Counted from the stretch's first letter, positions 41,545-50,276 are shown. The stretch: DNA of 64,000 nt from Pseudomonadota bacterium (GCA_023388255.1 JAEWGO010000002.1:490470-554469), one strand, 5' to 3'. The notes: generated by a model not told the origin, from the sequence alone. A program made the numbers and translations.

Positions 41545-43433
41545 CGCGGCGACTCCGCGGCGACCTTTGTGCGAGGGTCGACGCCTTGCGCCTCGATGTC
41601 GCCGGGCAACCACGCGTCAAGGATCTTGCGCGCGATCGGCGCCGCATCGTGCGCGCCGCTGCGGCCGGCCTCGAGCGCGACGATGACCGCGATGCGCGGC
41701 TGGTCGGCCGGCGTGAAACATTCGAACAGCACCTGGTGGCGCTCGATCGGGCTGGCGCTGATACTGGTCCAGGTGTCATCGGTGCGCGAATAGCGCTCGG
41801 CGGTGCCGGTCTTGCCGGCGATGACATACGGAAAGCCATCGTTGAGGCCGCGCGCGGTACCGCTCTTGACGACTTCCATCATGCCCTGGTGCACGGCGAA
41901 CCAGCTGTCCGGCTTGTGGATCACGCTCGGAAGCGGCGGTGACGGCACGGGTTCGGGCTTGCTGTCGATGCCCGACTGCACCGCGCGCAACAGGTGCGGC
42001 ACATGCGGAACGCCGCGATTGGCGAGCGTGGCCAGCGCGTTCGCCAACTGCAGCGGCGTGACCACCCAGTAGCCCTGGCCGATGCCGGCGATCACGGTTT
42101 CGCCGGGAAACCAGGTCTGCTTGAAACGTGAGCGCTTCCACTCGCGCGAAGGCAGCACGCCGCTCCCTTCGCCGGCGAGGTCGATACCGGTCGGTTTGCC
42201 GAAACCGAGCGTGGCCATGAAGCCACTGAAGCGGTCGATGCCCATGTCGAGCGCGAGCGAATAGAAATACGTGTTGACCGACTTCGCGATCGCCTGCACC
42301 AGATCGACTCGGCCCATGCCGCCGCGCACGTCGTCGCGGTACGCGCGCGACTGCCCGGGAATGAAGAACTCGCCGGTAGACAGCACCGTGTCGCTCGGGC
42401 GACGCAAACCTAGCTCGAGGCCACCGAGCGCGACGAATGGTTTGATCGTGGACCCCGGCGTGTAGGTGCCCCGCAGCAGCCGGTTCAGCAGCGGCTTGCC
42501 CGGATCGGCCAGCAACGTCGCGTAGTCGGCATGCGCGATGCCGTTGACGAACAGGTTCGGATCGAAGCTCGGCACGCCGACCATCGCCAGCACTTCACCG
42601 TTGCGCGGATCGATCGCGACAGCGGCGCCGGCACGGCCTTCGAACGCCGCCTCGGCGACCTCCTGCAGATGCGAATCGATGGTCAGGTGCAGGTTTTCGC
42701 CCTGCTTCGGCGCGAGGCGGTCCGGCAACACGCGCAACGGTCGATGATCGGCGTTGACTTCGACCTTCTCGTAGCCGACCTCGCCGTGCAGGCGATCCTC
42801 GTAGAAGCGCTCGATGCCGGTCTTGCCGATGTGGGTGGTGCCGGCGTAGTCGCCCTTGTCGAGCTTGGCTAGATCGTCGGTGTCGATGCGGCCGACGTAG
42901 CCGACCGTATGCGCGAACTCGGCGCCGAGCGGGTAAGACCGCGTCAGGTAAGGCACCACCTCGACGCCGGGAAACGCCCAGCGGTTGACCGAGAACTTGG
43001 CGATCTCCTCCTCCGACAGCTTCATCCGCAACGGCACGCCCTGATACGAGCGCTTGCCCTTGCGCAGCGCATTGAAGCGCGCGATGTCGTCCTCGCCGAG
43101 CGGCACGAACTGGCCGAGCCGCGCGAGCATGTCCGGCATGTCGCGCACCTGATCCGGCGTCACCTCGAGCCGGAATGCGGCGACGTTCTCGGCCAGCAGC
43201 ACGCCGTTTCGGTCGTAGATCAGGCCGCGCGCCGGCGCCAACGGTCGCGTGAGCACGCGGTTCGCTTCCGAGCGCGCGCTGAACTCGTCATGCCGCTCGA
43301 CCTGCAGGAATGAAAACCGCACAGCCAGCGCGCACAGGCACAACACGATGATGCAGAAACCGGCCAGTGCGCGACGGCGGAACAGGCTGGCCTCGTGACG
43401 ACCTTCCTTCAGCGGCTTGAATGCGCCGGCCAT
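41541..43433 (-). CDS. mrdA: penicillin-binding protein 2
   Basis: 630 aa. Class B transpeptidase of the elongasome. N-terminal membrane anchor (ALAGFCIIVLCLCALAVRF), pedestal domain (TRPLAPARGLIYDRNGVLLA) and transpeptidase domain with Ser328-T-I-Lys (YTPGSTIKPFVALGG), SVN (QAIAKSVNTYFYSLALDMG) and KTG (VIAGKTGTAERYSR). Length and motif order match E. coli PBP2 (Ser330). Paired with RodA directly downstream by a 4-nt overlap. Target of mecillinam-type beta-lactams in other bacteria. Begins 7 bp after mreD. Confidence 0.97.
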   Translation of the reverse strand: MAGAFKPLKEGRHEASLFRRRALAGFCIIVLCLCALAVRFSFLQVERHDEFSARSEANRVLTRPLAPARGLIYDRNGVLLAENVAAFRLEVTPDQVRDMPDMLARLGQFVPLGEDDIARFNALRKGKRSYQGVPLRMKLSEEEIAKFSVNRWAFPGVEVVPYLTRSYPLGAEFAHTVGYVGRIDTDDLAKLDKGDYAGTTHIGKTGIERFYEDRLHGEVGYEKVEVNADHRPLRVLPDRLAPKQGENLHLTIDSHLQEVAEAAFEGRAGAAVAIDPRNGEVLAMVGVPSFDPNLFVNGIAHADYATLLADPGKPLLNRLLRGTYTPGSTIKPFVALGGLELGLRRPSDTVLSTGEFFIPGQSRAYRDDVRGGMGRVDLVQAIAKSVNTYFYSLALDMGIDRFSGFMATLGFGKPTGIDLAGEGSGVLPSREWKRSRFKQTWFPGETVIAGIGQGYWVVTPLQLANALATLANRGVPHVPHLLRAVQSGIDSKPEPVPSPPLPSVIHKPDSWFAVHQGMMEVVKSGTARGLNDGFPYVIAGKTGTAERYSRTDDTWTSISASPIERHQVLFECFTPADQPRIAVIVALEAGRSGAHDAAPIARKILDAWLPGDIEAQGVDPRTKVAAESPR

Positions 43434-43440
43434 GCGCGCT

Positions 43441-43929
43441 TCACTCGCTCGTGCGCAGGCGCGCGCGCAGGTCGTCGAACAGCAGGAACAGCAGTGGCCA
43501 TGCCAGCATGCCCAGCACCGGCGCGATCCAGAACGAGGCCGACGGCATCGACTCGCCGGCGAAACCGCGCACCATCAACATCACGACACGATCGTTGAGC
43601 AGCAGTGCAAGCACCGCCAGCGCCTGCTGCCAGACCGGGAAAAAGCGCAGCCGCGCGCGAAAACGCAGCACGATGAACGCCAGCACGACCAGGCGCAACG
43701 CCTGCTCGCCGAGCAGTTCGCCAGTCAGCACGTCGCTGCCGAGGCCAAACAGGAACGCGAAGCCGAGATTGATGCGTTCCGGCGCCTCGATCGCCCAGTA
43801 GATCAGCACCAGACCGACCCAGTACGGCTTCATCGGCAGCAACGCCAGCGGCAGCGGCATCAGCTGCAGCACGAATGCGACGGCGAGACTGCCGGCAAAC
43901 AGCCAGCCCTGGATACGCGTGCGATTCAT
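43441..43929 (-). CDS. mreD: rod-shape-determining protein MreD
   Basis: 162 aa. Small inner-membrane protein with ~5 helices (LFAGSLAVAFVLQLMPLPLALLP, LVLIYWAIEAPERINLGFAFLFGLGSDVLTGELLGEQALRLVVLAFI). Bridges MreC and the cytoplasmic MreB filament to the RodA-PBP2 synthase. Sequence identity in this family is low; the position between mreC and mrdA settles it. ATG at 43929 overlaps the mreC TGA by 4 nt. Confidence 0.94.
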   Translation of the reverse strand: MNRTRIQGWLFAGSLAVAFVLQLMPLPLALLPMKPYWVGLVLIYWAIEAPERINLGFAFLFGLGSDVLTGELLGEQALRLVVLAFIVLRFRARLRFFPVWQQALAVLALLLNDRVVMLMVRGFAGESMPSASFWIAPVLGMLAWPLLFLLFDDLRARLRTSE

Positions 43930-44843
43930 GGCGAAGCGTCCGCCGGGGCGGCGCCCGCGAGATCGGCCGGTGGTCCCATTTCCTCCTGCAGCACGGGCGG
44001 CCCATAGGGCTGCGGCTGATCGCGCAGCAGCAATACTTCGCCACTGCGGTCGAGCGCCGCGGCCGGCCGCGCGACGGCGGCGGCGAACATGCCGCTGCTG
44101 TCCGGCGCCACCGAACTGATTTCCCCGACCGGGAAACCGGCGGGAAAACGTCCACCCAGCCCCGAGGTCAGCAACTTGTCGCCTGGCTTGAGGTCGGCGC
44201 TGAACGGGATGTTCGGCAATTCGAGGCGGTCGATCGCACCGCTGCCATAGGCGATCGTGCGCAGCCCGGTACGCTCGACCACGACCGGGATTGCGTGGGT
44301 CGGGTCGGTGATCAGCATCGCGATCGCGCTGTTCGGCAATACTTCGATGACCTGGCCCATGATGCCGTGGGCGTCGATCACCGGCTGGCCGACCGTGATG
44401 CCTTGGTTGGCACCGATGCCGAGCACGATGCGGTGGCGGAACGGGTCGAGATCGACGTCGATCAGGCGCGCGAACTGCACCGACAATCCAAGGTTCTTCT
44501 GCGCATCGAGCAGATCCTTCAGACGTGCGTTCTGCGCGACCAGGGTATCGAGCCGGTTCAGGCGCGCTTGCGCCAACAGCAGCTTTTCGCGCAAGTCGCG
44601 ATTCTCGCTGGCGAGCTGGTCCTGCGTCGCGACCGCGGTGCGCGTCGCGCGTGCGATATCCGCCGGCAACGCGGCGACGCGATAGATTGGTTCGACCATC
44701 GCACTGCCGGTGCGTCGCAACACTTCAAGATAGTTGCCACGATGGTCGAGCACCATCAGCGCGATGCTGAGCACGAGATAGACGATCAGACGCAGCGTGC
44801 TGACCGGGTCTCCGGCGAACAGCGTGGCGGTGTCGGTGCGCAT
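43926..44843 (-). CDS. mreC: rod-shape-determining protein MreC
   Basis: 305 aa. One membrane helix near the N-terminus (LRLIVYLVLSIALMVLD), then a coiled coil (QDQLASENRDLREKLLLAQARLNRLDTLVAQNARLKDLL) and the beta-domain (ARLIDVDLDPFRHRIVLGIG, GQPVIDAHGIMGQVIEVL). Binds PBP2 in the periplasm and activates the elongasome. The last ~35 residues are Pro/Ala-rich (YGPPVLQEEMGPPADLAGAA), variable in the family. Start at 44843; the 110-bp gap to mreB holds a lineage-type repeat rather than a promoter. Confidence 0.94.
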   Translation of the reverse strand: MRTDTATLFAGDPVSTLRLIVYLVLSIALMVLDHRGNYLEVLRRTGSAMVEPIYRVAALPADIARATRTAVATQDQLASENRDLREKLLLAQARLNRLDTLVAQNARLKDLLDAQKNLGLSVQFARLIDVDLDPFRHRIVLGIGANQGITVGQPVIDAHGIMGQVIEVLPNSAIAMLITDPTHAIPVVVERTGLRTIAYGSGAIDRLELPNIPFSADLKPGDKLLTSGLGGRFPAGFPVGEISSVAPDSSGMFAAAVARPAAALDRSGEVLLLRDQPQPYGPPVLQEEMGPPADLAGAAPADASP

Positions 44844-44857
44844 CGGAGCAATGAGTG

Positions 44858-44949
44858 GGGATTCGGGATTGGAGATTCGGAAATGCGCCGCCCATGCGAC
44901 GCGTTGCTTTTATTTCACGAATCCCGAATCACGATTCACCAATCCCGGC
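44858..44949. repeat. short inverted repeat between mreB and mreC
   Basis: ATTCGGGATT at 44861-44870 is exactly complementary to AATCCCGAAT at 44920-44929, and flanking partial copies (GATTCGG, CGATTCACCAATCCCGG) extend the similarity on each side. GATTCGGGATT-type repeats are frequent between genes in xanthomonads. It could form a ~50-nt-loop stem in the polycistronic mRNA. Confidence 0.6.
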
Positions 44950-44953
44950 TTTT

Positions 44954-46000
44954 TCATTCAGGCGCAAAGAAATCTCCGCCATGCTGGTCGATCAGCTCCA
45001 GCGCACGGCCGCCGCCGCGCGCGACGCAGGTCAGCGGATCGTCCGCGACGTGCACGTGCAAGCCGGTTTCCTCGGAGATCAGGCGATCGATGTCGCGCAA
45101 CAGCGCGCCGCCACCGGTCAGGATGATGCCGCGCTCGTAGACGTCCGAGCACAATTCCGGCGGTGTCTGCTCGAGCGCGCCGCGCACCGAGCTGACGATG
45201 CCGGACAACGGTTCGTGCAGCGCCTCGAGGATCTCGTTCGAATTGACGGTGAAGTTGCGCGGCACACCCTCGGCGAGATTGCGGCCGGAAACTTCGATCT
45301 CGCGCACTTCGGATTGCGGAAACGCGCAACCGACCTCGAACTTGATGCGCTCGGCGGTGGATTCGCCGATCAGGGTGCCGTGATTGCGGCGGACGTAGTT
45401 CGTGATCGCCTCATCGAAGCGGTCGCCGCCGATGCGCACCGACTGCGAGTAGACGATGCCGTTGAGCGAGATCACCGCGACCTCCGACGTGCCGCCGCCG
45501 ATGTCGAGCACCATCGAGCCGCGCGCCTCATGCACCGGAATACCGGCACCGATCGCCGCGGCCATCGGCTCCTCGATCAGATATACGTCACGCGCACCGG
45601 CCGACTCGGCCGACTCCTTGATCGCGCGGCGCTCGACCTGGGTCGAGCCGCACGGCACACACACCAGCACGCGCGGACTGGGTCGGAACATGCGCGCCTT
45701 GTGCACCTTCTTGATGAACTGCTTGAGCATTTCCTCGGTCATCGTGAAGTCGGCGATGACGCCGTCCTTCATCGGCCGGATCGTGACGATCGCGGCCGGC
45801 GTGCGCCCGAGCATGCGCTTGGCGTCACCGCCAACCGCCGCGACCGAGCGTGGCCCGCCCGGGCCGCGTTCCTGTCGGATCGCGACCACCGAGGGTTCGT
45901 TGAGCACGATGCCTTGCCCACGCACGTAAATCAGCGTGTTGGCCGTGCCGAGGTCGATCGAGAGATCGTTGGAAAAGAGTCCGCGGAAACCTTTGAACAT
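44954..46000 (-). CDS. mreB: rod-shape-determining protein MreB
   Basis: 348 aa. Bacterial actin homologue. Nucleotide-binding motifs: phosphate 1 LSIDLGTANTLIYVRG, phosphate 2 GSMVLDIGGGTSEVAVISL, adenosine IILTGGGALLRDID. Length matches E. coli MreB (347). Polymerises on the inner membrane and guides the RodA-PBP2 elongasome. First gene of the mre block, with a probable promoter at 46043-46070. No obvious SD before the ATG at 46000. Confidence 0.98.
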   Translation of the reverse strand: MFKGFRGLFSNDLSIDLGTANTLIYVRGQGIVLNEPSVVAIRQERGPGGPRSVAAVGGDAKRMLGRTPAAIVTIRPMKDGVIADFTMTEEMLKQFIKKVHKARMFRPSPRVLVCVPCGSTQVERRAIKESAESAGARDVYLIEEPMAAAIGAGIPVHEARGSMVLDIGGGTSEVAVISLNGIVYSQSVRIGGDRFDEAITNYVRRNHGTLIGESTAERIKFEVGCAFPQSEVREIEVSGRNLAEGVPRNFTVNSNEILEALHEPLSGIVSSVRGALEQTPPELCSDVYERGIILTGGGALLRDIDRLISEETGLHVHVADDPLTCVARGGGRALELIDQHGGDFFAPE

Positions 46001-46042
46001 GAGCGCGGCGCGAGCCTTTGTCGGAGAGCGGAAAAGCGCGCG

Positions 46043-46070
46043 ATTTTAACAGCAACAAGTGGCCGAACAA
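46043..46070 (-). promoter_or_regulatory. probable sigma70 promoter of mreB
   Basis: Reading the minus strand: TTGTTC (46070-46065), 16 bp, TAAAAT (46048-46043). The -10 matches TATAAT in five of six positions. The start point would fall near 46036, leaving a ~36-nt leader before mreB. Confidence 0.5.
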
Positions 46071-46226
46071 GGTCGGAGAGGTTAAAAAACCCTTGCAAGA
46101 CGCAGGTTTCCGATACGAAAGTGACCTTTCCACGCTCCAGACCGTTCTGCTGTGACGCCTTCGGCGCAGACGAAAACCTGCCCGATCTGCCACAATCAGC
46201 GGTTATTGCGCCCTCCGGAATGGACG

Positions 46227-47159
46227 ATGTCAGCACTGATCTGCGGTTCGCTCGCGTACGACACCATCATGGTCTTCCCGGACCAGTTCAAGAAACACAT
46301 CCTGCCGGACCAGGTGCATATCCTGAACGTCTCGTTCCTCGTTCCGCGCATGCGTCGCGAATTCGGCGGCTGCGCCGGCAACATCGCCTACAACCTGAAG
46401 CTGCTTGGCGACGACCCGGTTCCGTTCGCCGCAGTCGGCCAGGATTTCGGACCCTATCGCGAGCACATGAAGCAGTGCGGCATTCGCCTCGACCACGTCA
46501 GCGTGTTCGAGGAACTGTTCACGCCGCAGTGCTTCATCACGACCGATCTCGACAACAACCAGATCACCGCATTCCACCCCGGCGCGATGCTCAATTCGCA
46601 CGACCACCACGTACGCGACGTCGAAGGCGTGACCTTCGGCATCGTCGCTCCGGACAGTCGCGACGGCATGCTGCAGCACGCGCGCGAATTCGCCGAGATG
46701 GGCGTGCCATTCATCTTCGACCCGGGCCAGGCGATGCCGCTGTTCTCCGGCGAGGAGTTCCGCGCGTTCATCGAGCAGGCCGACTATGCGATCGTCAACG
46801 ACTACGAATCGCAGTTGCTGCAGACGCGCACCGGCTGGAGCGCGGCCGACATCGCCTCGCGCGTGAAGGCCTACATCGTCACCCAGGGCCCGAAGGGTTC
46901 GACCGTGCACGAAAGCGGCAAGACGCACCAGATCCCGCCGGCGCAGGAACGCCGCATCGTCGACCCGACCGGCTGTGGCGACGCCTATCGCGCCGGCCTG
47001 ATCTTCGGCCTCATGCGCGGCATGGACTGGGCGACCACCGGCCGCATCGCCTCGCTGATGGGCACGCTGAAGATCGAGCACCCCGGCACGCAGAACCAGC
47101 GCTTCAGCTACACCGAGTTCGCCGACCAGTTCAAGCAGCAGTTCGGCTACGCGCTGTAG
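46227..47159 (+). CDS. PfkB family carbohydrate/nucleoside kinase
   Basis: 310 aa. Ribokinase/PfkB fold: the N-terminal substrate motif FGGCAGNIAYNLKLLGDDPVPFAAVGQDFG and the C-terminal ATP/anion-hole signature VDPTGCGDAYRAGLIFG with catalytic Asp. Details (MSALICGSLAYDTIMVFPD, IVNDYESQLL) are closest to adenosine-kinase-like members common next to mreB in Lysobacterales. Substrate (adenosine or a sugar) not established. ATG at 46227; an upstream GTG at 46152 would add a CPICHN segment I regard as non-coding. Divergent from mreB. Confidence 0.85.
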   Translation: MSALICGSLAYDTIMVFPDQFKKHILPDQVHILNVSFLVPRMRREFGGCAGNIAYNLKLLGDDPVPFAAVGQDFGPYREHMKQCGIRLDHVSVFEELFTPQCFITTDLDNNQITAFHPGAMLNSHDHHVRDVEGVTFGIVAPDSRDGMLQHAREFAEMGVPFIFDPGQAMPLFSGEEFRAFIEQADYAIVNDYESQLLQTRTGWSAADIASRVKAYIVTQGPKGSTVHESGKTHQIPPAQERRIVDPTGCGDAYRAGLIFGLMRGMDWATTGRIASLMGTLKIEHPGTQNQRFSYTEFADQFKQQFGYAL

Positions 47160-47211
47160 GCGACGGCGCCCGCCCGTGACCCGACGATCGTTCCACGCCC
47201 GAGGATCTGCC

Positions 47212-47655
47212 ATGCAACCGATGTTTCGCGCGTTCTTCCTGCTGCCGCTCGCACTGGGACTAGCCGCTTCGCTGCCCGCCTGCGCGGCCAAGGGTCCTTC
47301 GGTCGAGCTGAAGGGACGCACCTATTCGATCGAGATCGCCGAAACCGACGCCGCGCGCGAGCACGGCCTGATGGAGCGCGAAAGCATGCCGGCCGACCAT
47401 GGCATGCTGTTCGTGTTCGAAGACGACGCACCGCGCGCGTTCTGGATGAAGAACTGCAAGTTCGCGCAGGACATGCTGTTCTTCGACGCCGAGCGACGCC
47501 TCGTCAGCGTGCAGCACAACGTGCCGCCGTGCGCCACCGATCCCTGCCCCGCGTATTCGAGCGGCGCGCCGGCGCGCTATGTGCTCGAACTCAACGCCGG
47601 TCAGGCGAAGACGCTCGGCCTGGCGCCGGGCGACGAGATGCAGATCCATCGCTGA
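47212..47655 (+). CDS. DUF192 family lipoprotein
   Basis: 147 aa. Signal with LPAC lipobox-like end (PLALGLAASLPACAAKG). DUF192 core: HGLMERESMPADHGMLFVFEDDAPRAFWMKNCKFAQDMLFFD, the family hallmark being F(W)MKN followed by DMLFxD, then SSGAPARYVLELNAGQAKTLGLAPGDEM. A small beta-barrel domain of unknown function, exported in most Gram-negatives. Follows the kinase by 52 bp and may be co-transcribed. Its 3' end overlaps a small opposite-strand ORF. Confidence 0.85.
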   Translation: MQPMFRAFFLLPLALGLAASLPACAAKGPSVELKGRTYSIEIAETDAAREHGLMERESMPADHGMLFVFEDDAPRAFWMKNCKFAQDMLFFDAERRLVSVQHNVPPCATDPCPAYSSGAPARYVLELNAGQAKTLGLAPGDEMQIHR

Positions 47656-47800
47656 TCGGCGCGAAGTGCCAGGCGCCGTCCTCGTCCAGCACGAATTCCC
47701 CGCGCAGGCCGTGCGCGCAGGGAACGCCGCAGCGGTACGGCACCAGCACGCCGGTCATGGCATCGACGCTGGCATCCTCGACCGGCACGAAAACACGCAT
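47591..47800 (-). CDS. small conserved-looking protein, uncertain
   Basis: 69 aa. MRVFVPVEDASVDAMTGVLV is followed by PYRCGVPCAHGLRGEFVLDE and ends at an Arg/Pro-rich tail. The first ~50 residues look like a compact domain with two Cys (C-x3-C), and AAGGCGG precedes the ATG at 47800. The last ~22 residues are antisense to the end of the DUF192 gene, which lowers confidence. No function suggested. Confidence 0.4.
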   Translation of the reverse strand: MRVFVPVEDASVDAMTGVLVPYRCGVPCAHGLRGEFVLDEDGAWHFAPISDGSASRRPAPGRASSPDRR

Positions 47801-47914
47801 GGGAAATCCGCCTTGGTGAATGGCACCCAGTCAAACAGGGCGCAAGGCGTTTGGCGTGACAGCGCGATGGCAAAAACGGGGCAGGCGCCGGCGCATTGCC
47901 GACGCCGTGCGCGA

Positions 47915-48106
47915 TCAGATCTCGACCATCTCGAAATCGGACTTGGTCACGCCGCAGTCGGGGCAGGTCCAGGTATCCGGCACGTCCTCCCAACGCGTTC
48001 CGGGCGCGATGCCATCGTCGGGCCAGCCTTCGGCTTCGTTGTAGAGGAAACCGCAGACGACGCACATGAAGGTGCGGAACGGTGCGGTGGCAGCGGAATC
48101 GGACAT
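47915..48106 (-). CDS. rubredoxin
   Basis: 63 aa. Iron-binding electron carrier with the two CxxC knuckles MCVVCGFLYNEAEGWPD and TCPDCGVTKSDFEMVE holding one tetrahedral iron. Serves as electron donor to oxygenases or detoxifying reductases. Start uncertain: ATG at 48106 used; ATG at 48118 is also possible. Divergent from thiE with only 85 bp between, so promoters overlap. Confidence 0.92.
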   Translation of the reverse strand: MSDSAATAPFRTFMCVVCGFLYNEAEGWPDDGIAPGTRWEDVPDTWTCPDCGVTKSDFEMVEI

Positions 48107-48191
48107 CGTGGACAACATCGGCAACCCAAAGGCCGGTCATTCTCCCAGTTTGCGCGAACCCGCGAAAGCGCGCGGCGGGCGGCCTGAGGTG

Positions 48192-48818
48192 ATGCCCCCC
48201 ATCGCCCTGCGCGGCCTGTATGCAATCAGCAACGGTCCGCGCAGCGACCTCGTCGATGCCTGCGTGGCTGCGCTCGATGGCGGCGCGGCGCTTCTGCAAT
48301 ACCGCGACAAGAGCAACGACGCAGCACGCCGCCTGCGCGAAGCCCGCGCGCTGCAGGCCTTGTGCACCGGGCGTCGCGTGCCGTTGATCGTCAACGACGA
48401 CATCGAACTCGCGGGCGCCGTCGGCGCTGCCGGCGTGCATCTGGGCGAGGACGACGGTGCGCTTGCCCACGCGCGCGCGCGTCTCGGCGCGGACGCGATC
48501 ATCGGCGTGTCATGCTACGACTCGCTCGAGCGCGCGCGACAAATGGCCGCAGCCGGCGCCGACTACCTCGCGTTCGGCGCGTTCTTCCCGTCCCCGACCA
48601 AGCCGCTGGCGCGGCACGCTACGCCGGACCTGCTGCGCGAGGCGCGCACGTTCGGCCTGCCACTGGTCGCGATCGGCGGCATCACCGCCGGCAATGCGCG
48701 CGAGCTGATCGATGCCGGCGCCGATTGCGTCGCGGTGATCTCAGGGGTGTTCGGCGCGGCTGACGTGCGAGCGGAGGCGCGGCGATTCGCTTCGCTGTTC
48801 GGCACGGCGCGTTCGTAA
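48192..48818 (+). CDS. thiE: thiamine-phosphate synthase
   Basis: 208 aa. TIM-barrel enzyme joining HMP-pyrophosphate and thiazole phosphate to thiamine phosphate. Motifs: GGAALLQYRDK (pyrophosphate binding), VPLIVNDDIELA, GVHLGEDDGAL, ADYLAFGAFFPSPTKPLA and VAIGGITAGNA. No TPP riboswitch pattern is visible upstream and no other thi gene adjoins. GAGGTG before ATG at 48192. Followed by a REP-type element and hemL. Confidence 0.93.
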   Translation: MPPIALRGLYAISNGPRSDLVDACVAALDGGAALLQYRDKSNDAARRLREARALQALCTGRRVPLIVNDDIELAGAVGAAGVHLGEDDGALAHARARLGADAIIGVSCYDSLERARQMAAAGADYLAFGAFFPSPTKPLARHATPDLLREARTFGLPLVAIGGITAGNARELIDAGADCVAVISGVFGAADVRAEARRFASLFGTARS

Positions 48819-48843
48819 GACAATGCCCACCTCCCCATCATGT

Positions 48844-48923
48844 CCGTCATTCCGGCGAAGGCCGGAATCCTTGGTGCTTTTTCGCGAGACGACAAGGGAT
48901 TCCGGCCTTCGCCGGAATGACGG
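48844..48923. repeat. REP-type palindromic element between thiE and hemL
   Basis: Two 27-nt arms, 48844-48870 and 48897-48923, are exact reverse complements around a 26-nt spacer. Each arm is itself a hairpin (ATTCCGGC-gaag-like loop-GCCGGAAT). This is the layout of a paired REP/BIME element; the core CATTCCGGCGAAGGCCGGAA is a familiar dispersed repeat of Gram-negative genomes. In the transcript it would form a strong stem-loop after thiE. Confidence 0.85.
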
Positions 48924-48941
48924 CATCAGCAGGCGCAGCCC

Positions 48942-50228
48942 ATGACCACCAACCACGAACTCTTCCAGCGCGCAACGCTGCGCATTCCCGGCGGCGTGAA
49001 CTCGCCCGTGCGTGCATTCAAATCCGTCGGCGGCGAACCGTTCTTTACCGCGCGCGCGGACGGCGTCTATCTGTGGGACGTCGAGGGCACGCGGTACATC
49101 GACTACGTCGGCTCCTGGGGTCCGATGGTCGTCGGCCACAATCATCCGACCGTGCGCGATGCGGTTGCACGTGCGATCCAGGATGGCCTCTCGTTCGGCA
49201 CGCCGTGTCCGGCCGAAGTCACGATGGCCGAGACCATCGCGAAACTCGTGCCGTCGGTCGAGGTCGTGCGCATGGTCAACTCCGGCACCGAAGCGACGAT
49301 GTCGGCGATCCGCCTCGCGCGCGGCTTCACTGGCCGCACGCGCATCGTGAAGTTCGAAGGTTGTTACCACGGCCACGGCGACGCGTTCCTTGTCAAAGCC
49401 GGCTCCGGAGCACTGACGCTCGGTGTGCCGACCTCGCCCGGCGTGCCGAAAGCACTCGCCGATCTCACGCTGACCTTGCCGTACAACGACCTCGACGCCG
49501 CCAAGCAGCTGTTCGCTGACGTCGGCGACGATATCGCCGCACTGATCATCGAACCGGTCGCCGGCAACATGAACTGCATCGTGCCGCGCGACGGCTATCT
49601 CGCGGCGCTGCGCGAGCTGTGCACGCAGCACGGCACGCTGCTGATCTTCGACGAGGTGATGACCGGTTTCCGCGTCGCGCTGGGCGGTGCGCAGGCGCTG
49701 TACGGCGTGACGCCGGACCTGACCACGTTCGGCAAGATCATCGGCGGCGGCATGCCCGTCGGCGCCTACGGCGGGCGCCGCGACATCATGGAGAACGTCG
49801 CGCCGGCCGGCCCGATTTACCAGGCTGGCACGCTCAGCGGCAATCCGGTCGCGATGGCGGCGGGCCTGGCGATGCTCGACCTGATCCAGACGCCCGATTT
49901 CCACGAGGAACTCGACCGCCGCACGCGCCTGCTCACCGACACCTTGCAGGCCGCGGCCGACGAAGCCGGCGTGCCGATGACCATCAATCGCGTCTGCGGC
50001 ATGTTCGGCCTGTTCTTCACGGCGCAAAAGGTCGAGACCTACGCACAGGCCACTGCCTGCAATGTCGCGATGTTCAACCGCTTCTTCCACGGCATGCTCA
50101 AGCGCGGCGTGTATCTCGCACCGAGCGCGTTCGAGGCCGGATTCGTCTCGATCGCGCATACCGAGCAAGTCATTGCCGACACGCTGGAGGCCGCACGGGG
50201 CGCATTCAGGGATGCCGCCGCAGGCTAG
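48942..50228 (+). CDS. hemL: glutamate-1-semialdehyde 2,1-aminomutase
   Basis: 428 aa. PLP enzyme making 5-aminolevulinate in the C5 pathway of haem synthesis. PLP lysine is Lys265 in LTTFGKIIGGGMPVGAYGG, the same number as in E. coli HemL. Other landmarks: RIPGGVNSPVRAF, MVNSGTEATMSAIRLARG, CYHGHGDAFLVKAGSG, IFDEVMTGFRV and GTLSGNPVAMAAGLAML. The start at 48942 follows the REP element by 18 bp, so transcription from the thiE side would read through the hairpin. Confidence 0.97.
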   Translation: MTTNHELFQRATLRIPGGVNSPVRAFKSVGGEPFFTARADGVYLWDVEGTRYIDYVGSWGPMVVGHNHPTVRDAVARAIQDGLSFGTPCPAEVTMAETIAKLVPSVEVVRMVNSGTEATMSAIRLARGFTGRTRIVKFEGCYHGHGDAFLVKAGSGALTLGVPTSPGVPKALADLTLTLPYNDLDAAKQLFADVGDDIAALIIEPVAGNMNCIVPRDGYLAALRELCTQHGTLLIFDEVMTGFRVALGGAQALYGVTPDLTTFGKIIGGGMPVGAYGGRRDIMENVAPAGPIYQAGTLSGNPVAMAAGLAMLDLIQTPDFHEELDRRTRLLTDTLQAAADEAGVPMTINRVCGMFGLFFTAQKVETYAQATACNVAMFNRFFHGMLKRGVYLAPSAFEAGFVSIAHTEQVIADTLEAARGAFRDAAAG

Positions 50229-50276
50229 GCGCACCGAAGGCGCTCCGCCTCTTCGGCCCACTCCACAGGTCCCGGA

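Noticed and set aside
46152..46226. GTG start for the PfkB kinase adding a CPICHN segment, possibly a zinc site
   Set aside because: The kinase fold begins at the ATG at 46227; the extension lies where the promoter is expected and has no second Cys pair.
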